A stretch of 64,000 nt of DNA from assembly GCF_001746365.1 (NCBI RefSeq), contig NZ_MJAJ01000031.1, forward strand, positions 1 to 64,000. The letters run 5' to 3'. The position numbers and the translations under genes were made by a program. The stretch comes from Streptomyces sp. LUP30. GTDB lineage: Bacteria; Actinomycetota; Actinomycetes; Streptomycetales; Streptomycetaceae. The stretch's first letter is position 1, and each line of letters opens with the position of its first letter. Shown here piece after piece: positions 1-7,580 of the stretch. The notes beneath the pieces were generated by a model. That model saw nothing but the letters and a program-made list of their open reading frames with translations, searched no databases and had not been told where the DNA came from.

Positions 1-692
1 GCCGGAGCCTCGGCGGCCGGGGCCGGGGCCGGGGCTGCGGGAGCCGGAGCAGCGGCCGGAGCCGCGCCCGGGGCGCCGATGACGGCCAGCTTGGCGCCGA
101 CCTCGGCGGTCTCGTCCTCGCCGACGGTGATCTCCAGCAGCACACCGGAGGTGGGCGCCGGGATCTCGGTGTCGACCTTGTCGGTGGAGACCTCGAGCAG
201 CGGCTCGTCGGCCTCGACCGAGTCGCCGACCGACTTCAGCCAGCGGGTGACGGTGCCCTCGGTGACGGACTCGCCGAGCGCGGGCAGGACGACGTCCGTG
301 CCCTCGGCGGAACCGCCGCCGGCGGCGGCCTCGGGGGTGGGAGCCGGGGCCGGAGCCGCCTGCTCGGTGGAGGGCTGGGCGGCCGGGGCCGGCTCGGGGG
401 CCGGCGGAGCGACCTCCTCGGCGGCCGGGGCCGGGGCGGCGGCCGGGGCTCCGGTGCCGTCGTCGATCACGGCCAGCTCGGCGCCGACCTCGACCGTCTC
501 GTCCTCGGCGACCTTGATGGACGCCAGGACGCCGGACGCGGGGGAGGGGATCTCGGTGTCGACCTTGTCGGTCGACACCTCGAGCAGGGGCTCGTCGGCC
601 TCGACGCGCTCACCCTCGGCCTTCAGCCAGCGGGTGACGGTGCCCTCGGTGACGCTCTCGCCGAGCGCCGGAAGGGTTACGGAAACCGCCAT
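1..692 (-). CDS. sucB: Dihydrolipoyl succinyltransferase (E2 of 2-oxoglutarate dehydrogenase), N-terminal part
   Basis: Only the N-terminal ~230 residues lie in the window; the gene runs off the left edge. Two lipoyl domains are visible, each with the STDKVDTEIP lipoylation loop (Lys43 in the first), and both are followed by long Ala/Pro-rich linkers. E2 enzymes carry the acyl group on lipoyl-lysine between E1 and the CoA-bound catalytic core. The ATG at 692 is preceded by AAGGAG. lpdA (E3) ends 66 bp upstream on the same strand, so E3 and E2 are probably co-transcribed. The catalytic core is off-window, so a pyruvate or branched-chain E2 cannot be fully excluded; the succinyl assignment rests on the lpdA neighbourhood known in Streptomyces. 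Confidence 0.85.
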   Translation of the reverse strand, partial: MAVSVTLPALGESVTEGTVTRWLKAEGERVEADEPLLEVSTDKVDTEIPSPASGVLASIKVAEDETVEVGAELAVIDDGTGAPAAAPAPAAEEVAPPAPEPAPAAQPSTEQAAPAPAPTPEAAAGGGSAEGTDVVLPALGESVTEGTVTRWLKSVGDSVEADEPLLEVSTDKVDTEIPAPTSGVLLEITVGEDETAEVGAKLAVIGAPGAAPAAAPAPAAPAPAPAAEAP

Positions 693-758
693 GGTTTCGG
701 TTGCTCCTTACGAGTTGCGGAAGTCTGTGTCGTCGCTTCGACGTGTCTCGACCGAGGG

Positions 759-2147
759 TCAGTCGTGAGCGTGCAGCGGCTTGCCCGCCAGGGCCAGGTG
801 GGCCTCGCCGAGCGCTTCGTTCTGCGTCGGGTGGGCGTGGACCAGCTGCGCGACCTCGGCGGGCAGCGCCTCCCAGTTGTAGATCAGCTGGGCTTCGCCG
901 ACCTGCTCGCCCATGCGGTCGCCGACCATGTGGACGCCGACCACCGCGCCGTCCTTCACCTGGACGAGCTTGATCTCGCCCGAGGTGTTGAGGATCTTGC
1001 TCTTGCCGTTGCCCGCGAGGCTGTACTTCAGAGCGACGACCTTGTCCGCGCCGTAGATCTCCTTGGCCTTCGCCTCGGTGATGCCCACGGAGGCGACCTC
1101 GGGGTGGCAGTACGTCACCCGGGGGACGCCGTCGTAGTCGATCGGCACGGTCTTCAGACCGGCCAGACGCTCCGCCACCAGCATGCCCTCGGCGAAGCCG
1201 ACGTGCGCGAGCTGGAGCGTCGGGACCAGGTCGCCGACCGCGGAGATCGTCGGGACGTTGGTGCGCATGTACTCGTCGACCAGGACGTAGCCGCGGTCCA
1301 TGGCGACGCCCTGCTCCTCGTAGCCCAGACCGGCGGAGACGGGCCCGCGGCCGACCGCGACCAGCAGGACCTCGGCCTCGAACTCCTTGCCGTCGGCCAG
1401 GATCACCTTGACGCCGTCGGCGGTGTACTCGGCCTTCGAGAAGAAGGTGCCCAGGTTGAACTTGATGCCACGCTTGCGGAACGCGCGCTCGAGGAGCTTG
1501 GAGGAGTTCTCGTCCTCGACCGGGACGAGGTGCTTGAGGCCCTCGACGACCGTCACCTCGGCGCCGAAGGACTTCCACGCCGAGGCGAACTCGACGCCGA
1601 TGACGCCGCCGCCCAGGATGATCGCGGACTTCGGCACGCGGTCCAGGACGAGGGCGTGGTCCGAGGAGATGATCCGGTCGCCGTCGATCTCCAGGCCCGG
1701 CAGCGACTTCGGCACGGAGCCGGTCGCCAGCAGCACGTGGCGGCCCTGGACCCGCTGCCCGTTCACGTCGACGGAGGTGGGGGAGGACAGCCGGCCCTCA
1801 CCCTCGATGTAGGTCACCTTGCGGGAGGCGATCAGCCCCTGAAGACCCTTGTACAGGCCCGAGACGACGCCGTCCTTGTACTTGTGGACGCCGGGGACGT
1901 CGATGCCCTCGAAGGTCGCCTTCACGCCGAACTGCTCGCTCTCGCGGGCCTGGTCGGCGATCTCGCCCGCGTGCAGCAGGGCCTTGGTGGGGATGCAACC
2001 CCGGTGCAGGCAGGTGCCGCCGACCTTGTCCTTCTCGATCAGGGCGACGTCCAGGCCCAGCTGCGCCCCGCGCAGGGCCGCGGCGTACCCGCCACTACCA
2101 CCGCCGAGGATCACTAGGTCGAAAACGGTGCTGGCGTCGTTCGCCAC
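759..2147 (-). CDS. lpdA: Dihydrolipoyl dehydrogenase (E3)
   Basis: A 462-residue flavoprotein disulfide reductase that reoxidises dihydrolipoamide in 2-oxoacid dehydrogenase complexes, using FAD and NAD. The N-terminal GGGSGG FAD fold, the redox-active disulfide motif GGTCLHRGCIPTK, the NAD-binding GGGVIG motif and the C-terminal HPTQNE catalytic histidine region are all present. Length is normal for the family. The start is the GTG at 2147, because GGAGG lies 7 nt before it and conserved sequence begins directly after it; the frame stays open far upstream but with unlikely sequence. It is followed by sucB on the same strand. Confidence 0.95.
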   Translation of the reverse strand: MANDASTVFDLVILGGGSGGYAAALRGAQLGLDVALIEKDKVGGTCLHRGCIPTKALLHAGEIADQARESEQFGVKATFEGIDVPGVHKYKDGVVSGLYKGLQGLIASRKVTYIEGEGRLSSPTSVDVNGQRVQGRHVLLATGSVPKSLPGLEIDGDRIISSDHALVLDRVPKSAIILGGGVIGVEFASAWKSFGAEVTVVEGLKHLVPVEDENSSKLLERAFRKRGIKFNLGTFFSKAEYTADGVKVILADGKEFEAEVLLVAVGRGPVSAGLGYEEQGVAMDRGYVLVDEYMRTNVPTISAVGDLVPTLQLAHVGFAEGMLVAERLAGLKTVPIDYDGVPRVTYCHPEVASVGITEAKAKEIYGADKVVALKYSLAGNGKSKILNTSGEIKLVQVKDGAVVGVHMVGDRMGEQVGEAQLIYNWEALPAEVAQLVHAHPTQNEALGEAHLALAGKPLHAHD

Positions 2148-2450
2148 GTCACGTCCTCCATGCATGTGCGCCGTGCGCCGGTCGTCGCTGACCGCCGGCG
2201 GCTGGTGTCCGGCCGCTCTTTCTTCGGCCCTGTGGTGGGGGCCCTGTCCTGCCGAGGCCCATCTTCGCACTTGCGGGAGACGAACGAGACGCGGGGCCGG
2301 GGTGTGAGACACCCCACGCTCACTTGTGACATGGGGGTCGGCCCGGCCAGGGGCGCGGGGGACCGCGCGACCGGCCACATTCGGCCCGTACCCGTCACGC
2401 GACGTACGGACCCGAGTGACCAGGCGCACAGTCCCCCCTTCCCCGGGGGG
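2148..2450. promoter_or_regulatory. Intergenic region upstream of lpdA
   Basis: This stretch of about 300 bp separates the lpdA start from the pepA stop and presumably carries the lpdA-sucB promoter. The clearest structure is a perfect 7-bp inverted repeat GGGGTGT-GAG-ACACCCC at 2299-2315. It overlaps a second possible pairing, GTGAG (2304-2308) with CTCAC (2319-2323). No confident -10/-35 pair could be picked out and no coding sequence is supported. Confidence 0.4.
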
Positions 2451-3986
2451 TTAGCCCAGGTCGCCGGCGGCGGTCAGCTCGGCCAGCCGCACCAGCGTCC
2501 GCACCGCGGTGCCGGTGCCGCCCTTCGGGGTGTACCCGAAGGCCCCGCCCTCGTTGAACGCGGGCCCGGCGATGTCCAGGTGCGCCCAGGTGATCCCCTC
2601 GCCCACGAACTCGCGCAGGAAGAGACCGGCGACCAGGCCGCCGCCCATCCGCTCACCCATGTTGGCGATGTCCGCGACGGTGGAGTCCATGCCCTTGCGC
2701 AGGTGTTCCGGAAGGGGCATGGGCCACGCCGGCTCGCCGACCTCCTCGGCGGCCTCGTGCACCGCCGAGCGGAACGCGTCGTCGTTGGCCATGATCCCGA
2801 AGGTGCGGCTGCCCAGCGCCAGCATCATCGCGCCGGTCAGGGTCGCGACGTCGACGATCGCGTCCGGCTTCTCCGCGGAGGCCGCCCACAGCGCGTCCGC
2901 GAGGACCAGCCGGCCCTCGGCGTCGGTGTTGAGGACCTCGACGGTCTTGCCGCTGTACATGCGCAGCACGTCGCCGGGGCGGGTGGCGGAGCCGGACGGC
3001 ATGTTCTCGGCGAGCGCCAGCCATCCGGTGACGTTCACCTCCAGGCCGAGCCGCGCGGCCGCGACGACCGCGGCGAAGACCGCCGCCGCCCCGCTCATGT
3101 CGCACTTCATCGTCTCGTTGTGCCCGGCGGGCTTCAGCGAGATGCCGCCCGAGTCGTACGTGATGCCCTTGCCGACGAAGGCGAGGTGCTTCTTCGCCTT
3201 CGAGGAGGTGTACGACAGCTTCACCAGGCGCGGGGCCGAGGCGGAACCGGCGCCGACGCCGAGGATGCCGCCGTAGCCGCCCTTGACGAGAGCCTTCTCG
3301 TCGAGGATCTGGATCTTGATGCCGTGCTCCTTGGCCGCCGTCTGGGCGAGAGCGGCGAACGCCTCGGGGTCGAGGTCGTTCGGCGGCATGTTGATCAGGT
3401 CGCGGGCGCGGTTGAGCTCCTCGCCCACGGCGGCGGCGCGGGCGAGCGCCGCCTTGTGGGCGGCGTCGCGCGGCTTCCCGCCGAGGAGGACGGCCTCGGC
3501 GAGCGGCGCCTTGTCGTTCTTGGCCTTGGCGTCGCCGTTCGCGCGCGCGGTCTGCTTGTAGGCGTCGAAGGAGTACGCGCCGAGCACCACGCCCTCACCG
3601 ATCGCGCCGGCGTCGGCGGCGTCGGTCACCGGCAGGGCGAAGGCGGCCTTCTTGGCGCCGGTGAGGGTGCGGGCGGCCGAGCCGGCCGCCCTGCGCAGCG
3701 CCTCGGCGTCGAAGGCGGCGTCCTTCTCGGGCTCGGAGCCGAGCCCCACCGCGAGCACGAGAGGCGTCTTGAAGCCGGCCGGGGCGGGCAGCTTCGTCAC
3801 CTCGCCCTCGGCGCCCGAAGCCCCGAGGGTCTCCAGAACGCCGGCGAGCCGGCCGTCGAACGCCTTGTCGACGGCTTCGGCGCCTGGGGCGACGATCGGG
3901 CCCTTTGCGCCCTTGGCGACACCGATCACGATCGCGTCGGCCCGCAGGCCGGGCGCCGCGGCGGTGCTGAGAGTGAGAGCAGTCAC
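2451..3986 (-). CDS. pepA: Leucyl aminopeptidase (M17 family)
   Basis: A 511-residue cytosolic M17 aminopeptidase that releases N-terminal residues from peptides. The C-terminal catalytic domain carries the metal-site segments YDSGGISLKP and KCDMSGAAAV and the family signature NTDAEGRLVLADAL. The N-terminal domain is Ala-rich and divergent, as usual in the family. The start chosen is the GTG at 3984-3986, giving MTALTLS; upstream in-frame codons encode Arg/Pro-rich sequence unlike the family. A strong ribosome site is not obvious. It is transcribed toward lpdA with a ~300-bp gap, so probably as its own unit. Confidence 0.92.
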   Translation of the reverse strand: MTALTLSTAAAPGLRADAIVIGVAKGAKGPIVAPGAEAVDKAFDGRLAGVLETLGASGAEGEVTKLPAPAGFKTPLVLAVGLGSEPEKDAAFDAEALRRAAGSAARTLTGAKKAAFALPVTDAADAGAIGEGVVLGAYSFDAYKQTARANGDAKAKNDKAPLAEAVLLGGKPRDAAHKAALARAAAVGEELNRARDLINMPPNDLDPEAFAALAQTAAKEHGIKIQILDEKALVKGGYGGILGVGAGSASAPRLVKLSYTSSKAKKHLAFVGKGITYDSGGISLKPAGHNETMKCDMSGAAAVFAAVVAAARLGLEVNVTGWLALAENMPSGSATRPGDVLRMYSGKTVEVLNTDAEGRLVLADALWAASAEKPDAIVDVATLTGAMMLALGSRTFGIMANDDAFRSAVHEAAEEVGEPAWPMPLPEHLRKGMDSTVADIANMGERMGGGLVAGLFLREFVGEGITWAHLDIAGPAFNEGGAFGYTPKGGTGTAVRTLVRLAELTAAGDLG

Positions 3987-4370
3987 GGTGGTGAAATCTC
4001 GCTTCCGATGTGGAGTTGCTGTGGCCGGAGTGTGTGGGTCGACCGGGCCCAGGGCCGACCCTAGATCCGGGTCCTGGGCGCAGTCGCATCCGGGGTCTGC
4101 CTCACCGGCGCGGCGGACCGGCGGAGCGAACCCGGAACGAGCGTACGCGTGCGGGTGCGTTCGCTCACGCACGCGAGTGTTCACCCGGCGGCGCGGTCAT
4201 GGCCACTCCTCGGTCCGAGCACTCCGCGAAACGGCGTGTAGTCGCCGTTCCCGTCCCATTCCGGGCGGACGGCGTCGCCGGACCGCCGGCGAACGGCCGC
4301 CGCACCCTTCGGCGCGGGCATGGGCGATCATCGTCCGGGTACGTCGCCGCACACCCTGGAGCCCTGCCCG
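3987..4370. promoter_or_regulatory. Divergent intergenic region pepA / GH114
   Basis: This 384-bp stretch lies between divergently transcribed pepA and the GH114 gene, so it should hold both promoters. The only structure noted is an 8-bp inverted repeat CGCGTGCG / CGCACGCG at 4146-4153 and 4168-4175, which is of low complexity in this GC context. GGAG at 4358-4361 serves the downstream GTG start. No small gene is supported here. Confidence 0.35.
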
Positions 4371-5192
4371 GTGAGACACCCGACCGCCCTGCTGCCCCTT
4401 GTCGCCCTGCTGCTCGCGGGCTGCTCCGCCGCCCCGGACGACGGACCCCGCGACGACGACGGACCCCGCAACGGCGCGACCGCAACGGCCGGTACGTGGT
4501 GGCGGCCGGCCCCCGGCGTCGGCTGGCAGTGGCAGCTCAGCGGCCGGCTGGACACCTCCGTCGACGTGCCGGTCTACGACATCGACGGCTTCGACCACGA
4601 CGCGGCCACGGTGGCCGGCCTGCACGACGACGGCCGCCGGGTCGTCTGCTACCTCTCCACCGGCGCCTGGGAGGACTGGCGGCCCGACGCGAAGAAGTTC
4701 CCCGCGTCGGTGATCGGCGAGGGAAACGGCTGGAAGGGCGAGCGCTGGCTCGACATCCGCAGGACGGACGTCCTGGAACCGCTGCTGGCGGCACGCCTCG
4801 ACATGTGCCGCGACAAGGGCTTCGACGCCGTCGAGCCGGACAACATGGACGGCTACCGGAACACCACGGGCTTCCCGATCGGGGCCGCCGACCAACTGCG
4901 CTACAACCGCCTCGTCGCCCGGCTCGCCCATGAACGCGGCATGTCCGTCGGCCTCAAGAACGACCTCGACCAGATCCCCGCTCTCGTCGGCGACTTCGAC
5001 TTCGCGGTGAACGAACAGTGCGCCCAGTACGGCGAATGCGCGGACCTGACCCCCTTCGTCGAGGCGGGCAAGGCCGTGTTCCACGTGGAGTACGAACTGC
5101 CCACGAGCGCCTTCTGCGCCGACTCCCGTCGTCTGAAGCTGAGTTCGCTGCTGAAGAAGTACGAACTGGGAGCCTGGCGCGAGGCCTGCTGA
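4371..5192 (+). CDS. Secreted lipoprotein, GH114-type endo-alpha-1,4-polygalactosaminidase
   Basis: A 273-residue protein starting with a lipoprotein signal peptide (LLPLVALLLAGCS; Cys about residue 18), then a linker of repeated DDGPR-like sequence and a GH114 TIM-barrel domain. The segments GWQWQLSG, VYDIDGFDHD, CYLSTGAWEDWRPD, EPDNMDGY and GLKNDLDQ are characteristic of GH114 (DUF297-type) proteins. Family members cleave galactosaminogalactan-type polymers; the exact substrate here is inferred. The GTG at 4371 is chosen because GGAG lies 9 nt upstream and it starts directly at a signal peptide; an in-frame ATG at 4320 would bury the signal. It converges on cobS. Confidence 0.82.
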   Translation: MRHPTALLPLVALLLAGCSAAPDDGPRDDDGPRNGATATAGTWWRPAPGVGWQWQLSGRLDTSVDVPVYDIDGFDHDAATVAGLHDDGRRVVCYLSTGAWEDWRPDAKKFPASVIGEGNGWKGERWLDIRRTDVLEPLLAARLDMCRDKGFDAVEPDNMDGYRNTTGFPIGAADQLRYNRLVARLAHERGMSVGLKNDLDQIPALVGDFDFAVNEQCAQYGECADLTPFVEAGKAVFHVEYELPTSAFCADSRRLKLSSLLKKYELGAWREAC

Positions 5193-5243
5193 CGAGCGGT
5201 CAGGGCCCCTTCCGCGAACCCGGGACAGGGACCGGGCGGCGGC

Positions 5244-6104
5244 CTAACGGCCCAGGCAGAGCACGATCAGGGCGGTCGTCGCCGCCGTCTCCGCCAGGCC
5301 GCCGAAGACGTCCCCGGTGACCCCGCCGAACCGGCGCGTGCAGTGCCGCAGGAGGAGTTCGGCGGCGACGAGGGCGGCGAGGACCGCCAGCACCGGCCCC
5401 ACGGCGTCGTACGGCTCGAAGGAGGCCCCCGCGGCCCCCGCCCCGCCCGTCCCCGATCCGATCAGGACGACGACGCCGCTCCCGTACGGCCCCCACCACG
5501 CTCCCGCGCCCGCCGCGGCCAGCGTGACGACCCCGGCGGCCAGGACCGCCCCGCGCACCGGGACCACCCCCGCCACCGCCGCGCCCAGCCCCTCGGGCCG
5601 AGCGGGCGGCACCCCGTCGCGGGCGGCCAGGGTCAGCGCGAGACGAGCGGCTACGGCGGAGACCACGGCGGCCAGCGCGCCCAGCGCCCATGAGCTGTCG
5701 TAGAGCTGCGTCAGCGCGGCCACCTGCGCCAGCAGCACGAGAACGAGCGTGAGCACGCCGAAGGGGCCGATGTCCGACTGCTTCATGATCCGCAGCGCGT
5801 CCTCGGCGGGCTTTCCGCTGCCCAGGCCGTCCGCGGTGTCGGCCAGCCCGTCCAGGTGCAGCCCGCGGGTGAGGACGGCGGGCACGGCGGCGGAGGCGAC
5901 GGCGGCGAGCAGCGGGCTCGCGCCCGTCCCGAGCAGCAGCAGCCCGAGTCCGGCCGCGCAGCCGCCGACCACCAGACCGACCAGGGGCGCGCTCAGCATG
6001 CCCCCGCGCGCGGCGGCACGGTCCCAGCGGGACACCCTGACCGGGAGCGCCGTCAGGGTGCCGAAGGCGAAGCGGAGGCCGTCGAAGGGCGAGGTCGTGG
6101 ACAC
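5244..6104 (-). CDS. cobS: Adenosylcobinamide-GDP ribazoletransferase (cobalamin synthase)
   Basis: A 286-residue polytopic membrane protein joining adenosylcobinamide-GDP to alpha-ribazole, the last assembly step of the nucleotide loop of B12. The hallmark segments GLHLDGLADTADG and MKQSDIGPFG are present in order, followed by several hydrophobic helices. The GTG at 6104 (MSTTSPFDGLRFAFGTL) fits the usual N terminus; the frame extends upstream into unlikely sequence. cobT and cobU lie a few kilobases away on the same strand but are not contiguous with it. Confidence 0.92.
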   Translation of the reverse strand: MSTTSPFDGLRFAFGTLTALPVRVSRWDRAAARGGMLSAPLVGLVVGGCAAGLGLLLLGTGASPLLAAVASAAVPAVLTRGLHLDGLADTADGLGSGKPAEDALRIMKQSDIGPFGVLTLVLVLLAQVAALTQLYDSSWALGALAAVVSAVAARLALTLAARDGVPPARPEGLGAAVAGVVPVRGAVLAAGVVTLAAAGAGAWWGPYGSGVVVLIGSGTGGAGAAGASFEPYDAVGPVLAVLAALVAAELLLRHCTRRFGGVTGDVFGGLAETAATTALIVLCLGR

Positions 6105-6171
6105 GGCGGCAGAGTAGCCCGGACGCCCCACCCGCGAGGCAGCCCGCCCCGTGGCCCGTGAGACTGGCGGC

Positions 6172-6936
6172 ATGGGCCACTGGCTGCACCGCAACGTCGT
6201 CGAACCGGGCAAGCTCCCCCTGCTGCTCGCGCTGGCCGCGTTCGTGCTCACCTTCCTGATCACCCGGGTCATCACCCGGCTGATCCGGGCCGGCAAGGGC
6301 CCCTTCGGCAACATCAGCTCCGGCGGCGTGCACATCCACCATGTGGTGCCGGGCATCGTCCTGACCGTCGCGGGCGGCTTCGGCGCGGTGGCCAGCGGAC
6401 GGCACGGCTTCGGTTCGGGCGCCTGCGCGGTGGTCTTCGGCATCGGGACGGGCCTCGTCCTCGACGAGTTCGCGCTGATCCTGCACCTGGACGACGTGTA
6501 CTGGACGGAGGCGGGCCGCAAGAGCGTGGAGGCCGTGGTCCTGACGGCGGCGCTGGGCGGACTGCTGCTGGTGGGCTTCGCGCCCTTCGGGGTCAACGAC
6601 ATGAGCCAGGAGGAGCTGCAGGACCGCGGGAGCGTCCTCGCGACCGTCGCCCTCAACTTGCTCTTCTCGCTGGCCGTGCTGACCAAGGGCAAGGTCATGA
6701 CGGCCGTCTTCAGCGTCTTCGTGCCCTTCGTGGGCCTGATCGGCCTCGTCCGGCTGGCCCGCCCGGGCTCGCCCTGGGCTCGCCGGTTCTATCGGCGGCG
6801 CCCCCGCGCGCGGGCGAGGGCGACGCTGCGCGCCTACCGTCACGACCGGCGCTGGGCCCGTCCGCGCCGACTGGTGGGGGACTGGCTGGGCGGCAAGACG
6901 GACGCGGAACTCACCGCCTCCGCCGAGCGGCGCTGA
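6172..6936 (+). CDS. Integral membrane protein of unknown function
   Basis: A ~254-residue protein with about five hydrophobic segments, a His-rich motif GVHIHHVVPG near residue 50 and an acidic LDEFALILHLDDVYW segment, then a basic C-terminal tail. The conserved His and acidic residues next to membrane helices suggest metal binding, but this is inference. I recognise the pattern from other actinobacterial membrane proteins and know no function. The ATG at 6172 is preferred over an in-frame GTG at 6151; neither has a good ribosome site. Its 3' end overlaps the convergent gene at 6840-7580 by 97 bp. Confidence 0.75.
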   Translation: MGHWLHRNVVEPGKLPLLLALAAFVLTFLITRVITRLIRAGKGPFGNISSGGVHIHHVVPGIVLTVAGGFGAVASGRHGFGSGACAVVFGIGTGLVLDEFALILHLDDVYWTEAGRKSVEAVVLTAALGGLLLVGFAPFGVNDMSQEELQDRGSVLATVALNLLFSLAVLTKGKVMTAVFSVFVPFVGLIGLVRLARPGSPWARRFYRRRPRARARATLRAYRHDRRWARPRRLVGDWLGGKTDAELTASAERR

Positions 6937-7580
6937 CGTCGGCGCGCCTGCGCGGCCCCGCACAGCGCCAGGACCGCCGCGATCGCCGCCAGATGCTCCT
7001 TGCCCGCCAGGTTGCCCTTCAGCGCCACTTCGACGGCCATCGCGACGATCACCGCGGCCGCCGTCGCGTACGCGCGGTGGCGCCAGCCCAGGAACACCGC
7101 GAGGCCGACCACGGCCGCCGACGGGCCGGTGTCCACCACCAGGGCGTCCGAAACGGGCAGCCCGAGCGGGCCGTGCGGGCCGAGGGCGATGCCCACGCGC
7201 GCGTACAGGGTCCCGGCGAGGGTGGCGGCGTAGGCGATGACGAGGGTCCGCCACCAGCCCAGACACAGCTCCGCGATCCCGAACACCAGCAGGATCTGTG
7301 CGAGGGCGCCCCATACCGGCAGGTCCAGCGCGGGGACGAACAGCGACAGCGGGGTCCGCAGCAGGGCGAGCGCCAACGGGTCCTCGGCCCGCACCGCCCC
7401 GAGGTCCTGGACCGGCTGGTAGCCCCACGACTGGTTCTGCACGGCCTGGGTCGCGGACGTCAGGCACACCGCGCCCAGGGTCATCGGCGCGGCCCGCCAC
7501 CGCCGGGCCGCCAGCGGCTCGCGCACGGCCGCGTACAGCGGCCCCCACTCGGCCCGGGCCCAGCGGACGATCCGCCTCAC
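6840..7580 (-). CDS. Multi-pass membrane protein, possibly rhomboid-like
   Basis: A 246-residue protein with about six hydrophobic segments. The segments TPLSLFVPALDLPVWGALAQ and VVDTGPSAAVVGLAVFLGW resemble rhomboid-like (Rhomboid_2 type) actinobacterial proteins, but I see no clear GxSG catalytic motif, so proteolysis is not claimed. The GTG at 7578-7580 overlaps the TGA of the upstream lysyl-phosphatidylglycerol-synthetase-like gene (7577-7579), so the two are translationally coupled and probably act in the same membrane process. It overlaps the convergent membrane protein gene by 97 bp at its 3' end. Confidence 0.7.
   Translation of the reverse strand: MRRIVRWARAEWGPLYAAVREPLAARRWRAAPMTLGAVCLTSATQAVQNQSWGYQPVQDLGAVRAEDPLALALLRTPLSLFVPALDLPVWGALAQILLVFGIAELCLGWWRTLVIAYAATLAGTLYARVGIALGPHGPLGLPVSDALVVDTGPSAAVVGLAVFLGWRHRAYATAAAVIVAMAVEVALKGNLAGKEHLAAIAAVLALCGAAQARRRQRRSAEAVSSASVLPPSQSPTSRRGRAQRRS

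Noticed and set aside
1..700. Internal near-duplication considered as an assembly repeat
   Set aside because: It is the two lipoyl domains of the E2 protein, which are naturally duplicated in actinobacterial E2 enzymes.
2160..4064. A long open frame on the + strand opposite lpdA upstream and pepA (634 codons)
   Set aside because: It is the antisense shadow of pepA; its translation is Arg/Gly/Val-rich without domains, while the minus frame gives a textbook M17 peptidase.
4146..4175. Inverted repeat CGCGTGCG / CGCACGCG as an operator
   Set aside because: Low-complexity CG-rich arms of this size are expected often by chance in this genome and have no supporting context.
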